NCBI GenBank assembly: GCA_947371865.1
Contig: CANBRH010000002.1
Span: 4,812 to 68,811, forward strand
DNA: 64,000 nt
Direction of reading: 5' to 3'
From: Actinomycetota bacterium
GTDB lineage: Bacteria; Actinomycetota; Actinomycetes; Nanopelagicales; Nanopelagicaceae
Shown here: positions 61,401 to 64,000 of the stretch, piece by piece
Position numbering within the stretch: position 1 is the first letter of the stretch
Layout of the letters: each line of letters starts with the position of its first letter
Position numbers and translations under genes: made by a program
Notes under the pieces: generated by a model
Told to the model about the DNA's origin: nothing
Databases searched by the model: none
Seen by the model: the letters and a program-made list of their open reading frames with translations, nothing else

Positions 61401-63031
61401 TTCGCGGCACCAAAATCAATAATCGCGCTCTCGCCAACCAGATTGGCGCGATGCGAAACTAAGACAACGATCTTTCCTAGAGCAACCTCTTCGGCAATCG
61501 CGCTAGCAATTTCATCTTCACTTATATCGTCAACAGATGCCGATGGTTCATCCAAGATCAAAATCTGTGCTGGCTTCAGCAAGGCACGGGCTAAGGCAAT
61601 CTTGCGCTTTTGCCCGGTCGAAAGCGTTTCTTGGACCGTTCCCAACTGAGTATTTAAACCCGATGGGAGATCTGATGGAGCGAGCCCGACTCTGGCCAGA
61701 GTGCTCACCAATAGCTGCTCTGAGGCACTTGGATCAGATTGGCGAAGGACTTCGGCCACGCTTGCCGCTGGAAAATTAACCTCCTGAGGGAGCCAAGAGA
61801 TTTGTTGACGCCAAGCTGTCACTTCCAAGTCCGAAAGGCGGTGGCTTCTTTGCGCGCTTAACACATGGATCTCGCCGTCAAAGTCCGAATGAAATCCGAG
61901 CAAGAGAGAAAGCAGAGTACTTTTGCCAGCGCCGGATGGTCCAATAATGGAATTCACCATCCCACTCTGCAATCTGCCTGCTGGAATCAAGACAATTTCA
62001 CGGCCGGGATAGGTGACGGTCAACGGCTGCCAGACGATTTCGCTGATTGCTTGGACTTGTACGGAGCCATTGGTTTCGGTTTCTTCCATGATTCCAAAAA
62101 TACGATTAGCGGCTTCAACTCCATCGGCAGCAGCATGGAAGAAGAGAGCTACCTGTCGAATTGGCCAGTACACCTCTGGCGAACAAATCAAAACAAAGAG
62201 ACCGGTGCGCAAACTCAGCGAACCTCCGACTAGGCGCAGACCGATTGAAACCGCGATCAGAGCAACAGAGAGCGTGGCGATGATCTCCAGAGCAAGAGAG
62301 GAGAGAAAGGAGATACGAAGGACTTTCATGGTTTCTTCTCGGTAGGTATCCCCCACCTGCTGCAATCGCTCTTCTTGGTGCTTTGAACGACCGAAAACCT
62401 TGAGAGTTGGCAGTCCAGTCAATAAGTCGAGAAAGTACCCACTCAGGAGTGAAAGTGTTTGCCAACGCTTCTCTGTGGCCGCGCCGGTGAATCGTCCGAT
62501 CAAAATTCCAAAGATGGGGATTAGCGGAGCTGTGACTAAAACAATTATCCCCGAAGTTAAGTCTGCCGATGCAATTGTTAGACCAACCACCAGTGGGACA
62601 ACTGCAGCGATGAACAATTGTGGAAGAAATCTTGAAAAGTACCCATCGAGAGCATCGATTCCTTTGGTGGCCAGCAAGGAAATATTGGCGGGGCCTTCGT
62701 TGAAAATTGCGCGCGACTTTCCACTGAGAATCTTGTCTAGCAACCCAGTCCGGAGTTCATTGCGCATGCGAACGCTAGATTTTGCGGCGACCAATTCAGT
62801 GCCAAAAGCAATTACGCCTCGGGCTACAAAGAGTGCAACTATCCAATAGATATTGGTCGAAAGCTTGCTCCAACCCTGATGGCGTTCGAAAATGGCACAG
62901 GCGAGAGTGGCAATTGCGTAACTTTGGCCCACCACCAGAATGGCATTGATAACTGCCAAAAGTGCTTGGGAAAAAACAAATCCGCGGCTACTTCTGGAAT
63001 ATCGAAGTAGCCGCGGATCTAGTGGTTTCAC
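61397..63031 (-). CDS. cydD: thiol reductant ABC exporter subunit CydD
   Basis: This is the partner of CydC. The 544-residue protein begins MKPLDPRLLRYSRSSRGF, as CydD does, and has six membrane segments, Walker A IGPSGAGKSTLLSLLLG, a signature that reads LSTGQKRKIALARALL (second Gly of LSGGQ replaced by Thr) and Walker B ILILDEPSASVDD. Its start overlaps the cydB stop by four bases, so cydB-cydD-cydC are translated together. Confidence 0.94.
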   Translation of the reverse strand: MKPLDPRLLRYSRSSRGFVFSQALLAVINAILVVGQSYAIATLACAIFERHQGWSKLSTNIYWIVALFVARGVIAFGTELVAAKSSVRMRNELRTGLLDKILSGKSRAIFNEGPANISLLATKGIDALDGYFSRFLPQLFIAAVVPLVVGLTIASADLTSGIIVLVTAPLIPIFGILIGRFTGAATEKRWQTLSLLSGYFLDLLTGLPTLKVFGRSKHQEERLQQVGDTYREETMKVLRISFLSSLALEIIATLSVALIAVSIGLRLVGGSLSLRTGLFVLICSPEVYWPIRQVALFFHAAADGVEAANRIFGIMEETETNGSVQVQAISEIVWQPLTVTYPGREIVLIPAGRLQSGMVNSIIGPSGAGKSTLLSLLLGFHSDFDGEIHVLSAQRSHRLSDLEVTAWRQQISWLPQEVNFPAASVAEVLRQSDPSASEQLLVSTLARVGLAPSDLPSGLNTQLGTVQETLSTGQKRKIALARALLKPAQILILDEPSASVDDISEDEIASAIAEEVALGKIVVLVSHRANLVGESAIIDFGAAK

Positions 63032-64000
63032 GGATGTATTTTGTCCAAAACTCCGCTATTTGGCGAAGCGATGTTGCTTGGGCTTATGCGCTTGCGGAAG
63101 ACCCAGTAGGTCCAGCCTTGGTAGACCAAGACGATTGGGGTCAGTACCACTGCAACATAAGTCATTACCTTGAGCGTGTAGTGGGTGCTCGAGGCGTTGA
63201 AGATGTTGAGTGAATCTGCTGCGCTCAGCGAGCTTGGCATCACGTTTGGATATAGGGCGGCAAAGAGGGTGATGACAACAAGTGCCGATGTGATGGCAGA
63301 GGCAAGAAATGCCCAACCTTCGCGACCCATTCGATGTGCTGCAAGAGCTCCTACCCAGGCAACCACGACGCCAAGAGAGAGCAGTTTTACATCGGTCTTG
63401 TGGACCAAGGAATTTGCCCAGCCTAAGAAGGCGATCGCCAACACTGCGGTAACGAGACCCAATTTGCCAGCAAGCTGATTAGCACGGGTGCGTATTACGC
63501 CATCTGTCTTCAACGCCAAGAAGAAGGCGCCATGAGAGGCGAAGAGGAAGAAGGTGGTGAGTCCACCCAAGAGCGCAAAAGGGTTGAGTAAGTTGAAGAA
63601 GCCACCGGTGTATTCGATAACTCCTTTGCTGCTCTTGGCTAGAGGAACGCCATGAACAATATTGGCGAAGGCAACGCCCCAGAGAAGGGCAGGAAGTGCG
63701 CTGGAAATAACAATCGCGTTGTCCCAACGGCCACGCCATTCAGCCTTTCCATACTTGCTGCGGTATTCAAAGGAAACTCCGCGAACAATGAGTGAGACCA
63801 GGATCAAGAAGAGTGGCAAATAAAAACCACTGAACAAGGTTGCATACCACTCTGGAAATGCTGCGAAGGTAGCGCCACCGGCTACAAGTAGCCAGACCTC
63901 GTTACCATCCCAAACAGGTCCCAGCGTGGTTAGCACTGCTCGTCGTTCCGCTTGGTCTTTAGCGACGAACTTCAACAACATTCCAACACCAAAGTCGAAA
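63028..64000 (-). CDS. cydB: cytochrome bd oxidase subunit II, N-terminus cut by window edge
   Basis: CydB is the second subunit of the quinol-oxidising bd oxidase. About 324 codons are present. The frame is open to the edge, where it reads FDFGVGMLL, the conserved first-helix block; about 20 residues are missing. Family segments include TLGPVWDGNEVWLLVAGGATFAAFP, FYLPLFLILVSLIVRGVSFEYR and, at the end, VVLTPIVLVYQGWTYWVFRKRI. cydA should lie just outside the window. Being quinol-fed, this oxidase bypasses the bc1 complex. Confidence 0.95.
   Translation of the reverse strand, partial: FDFGVGMLLKFVAKDQAERRAVLTTLGPVWDGNEVWLLVAGGATFAAFPEWYATLFSGFYLPLFLILVSLIVRGVSFEYRSKYGKAEWRGRWDNAIVISSALPALLWGVAFANIVHGVPLAKSSKGVIEYTGGFFNLLNPFALLGGLTTFFLFASHGAFFLALKTDGVIRTRANQLAGKLGLVTAVLAIAFLGWANSLVHKTDVKLLSLGVVVAWVGALAAHRMGREGWAFLASAITSALVVITLFAALYPNVMPSSLSAADSLNIFNASSTHYTLKVMTYVAVVLTPIVLVYQGWTYWVFRKRISPSNIASPNSGVLDKIHP

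Noticed and set aside
62400..62849. 149-residue plus-strand frame
   Set aside because: It is antisense to cydD, with no ribosome site or family resemblance.

Overview
The window is a gene-dense, mid-GC stretch of chromosome that I assign to the Actinomycetota. The gene content and order carry the assignment: menaquinone (not ubiquinone) synthesis, the histidine phosphatase-TlpA-CcdA-ResB-CcsB cytochrome c maturation run, the XPB helicase with its Helicase_C_3-type partner, a 32-residue bS22 ribosomal protein beside proC, GuaB1, short-form ArgA, MetZ, and the radA/mutY/clpC/lysS/coaX/nadC/panC/fol/ftsH/hpt/tilS backbone. Only a few junctions have more than about 100 bp between genes, all nine convergent gene pairs abut or overlap, and at least sixteen genes look leaderless. 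This suggests a streamlined, possibly freshwater planktonic actinobacterium (acI/Nanopelagicales-like). That last step is inference; base composition was judged by eye only.

Layout. 1-4145: menC (cut by the window edge), menB, menE, menA, a small PLDc_N membrane protein and a NUDIX hydrolase. 4150-8396 (minus): cytochrome c biogenesis operon. 8448-14196 (plus): HAD-IB phosphatase, helicase-associated protein, M20 peptidase, XPB helicase. 14187-19076: glutaredoxin-like protein, a small unknown, a large secreted metalloprotease-like protein, bS22, a secreted unknown and proC. 19166-22230 (plus): a cysteine-rich unknown, radA and mutY. 22227-36863 (minus): clpC, argA, lysS, coaX, nadC, nadB, panC, folK, folB, folP, folE, ftsH, hpt and tilS, covering NAD, pantothenate/CoA and folate synthesis plus protein quality control. 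36885-39882 (minus): NlpC/P60 wall hydrolase and a two-gene ABC transporter. 39912-44744: metZ, heme O synthase, D,D-carboxypeptidase, EamA transporter, TrmH-type methyltransferase. 44722-53889: TPR protein, an envelope operon (NodB-like, YncE-like propeller, aminoacyl-phosphatidylglycerol synthase-like), a convergent esterase, a GT39 mannosyltransferase and guaB1. 53890-64000: respiratory cluster with CtaG, a cupredoxin, heme-copper oxidase subunits II, I and III, Sco, and cydC, cydD and cydB of the bd oxidase (cydB cut by the window edge).

The genes fit an aerobic, menaquinone-based respiratory chain: quinone synthesis, heme attachment to cytochrome c, heme O synthesis, copper insertion (CtaG, Sco) and two kinds of terminal oxidase. 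The least ordinary part is 53890-59819. Its heme-copper oxidase subunit I carries two extra N-terminal membrane segments and lacks the canonical K-channel lysine. Its subunit II has three predicted membrane segments. A membrane-anchored cupredoxin with a His/CxxxC/Met pattern leads the operon, and no cytochrome c or bc1 gene is present.

No tRNA, rRNA, CRISPR array, insertion sequence, prophage or attachment site was seen. No stretch of more than 300 bases lacks a gene; the longest gaps are 24732-24885 and 54935-55062, both described below.
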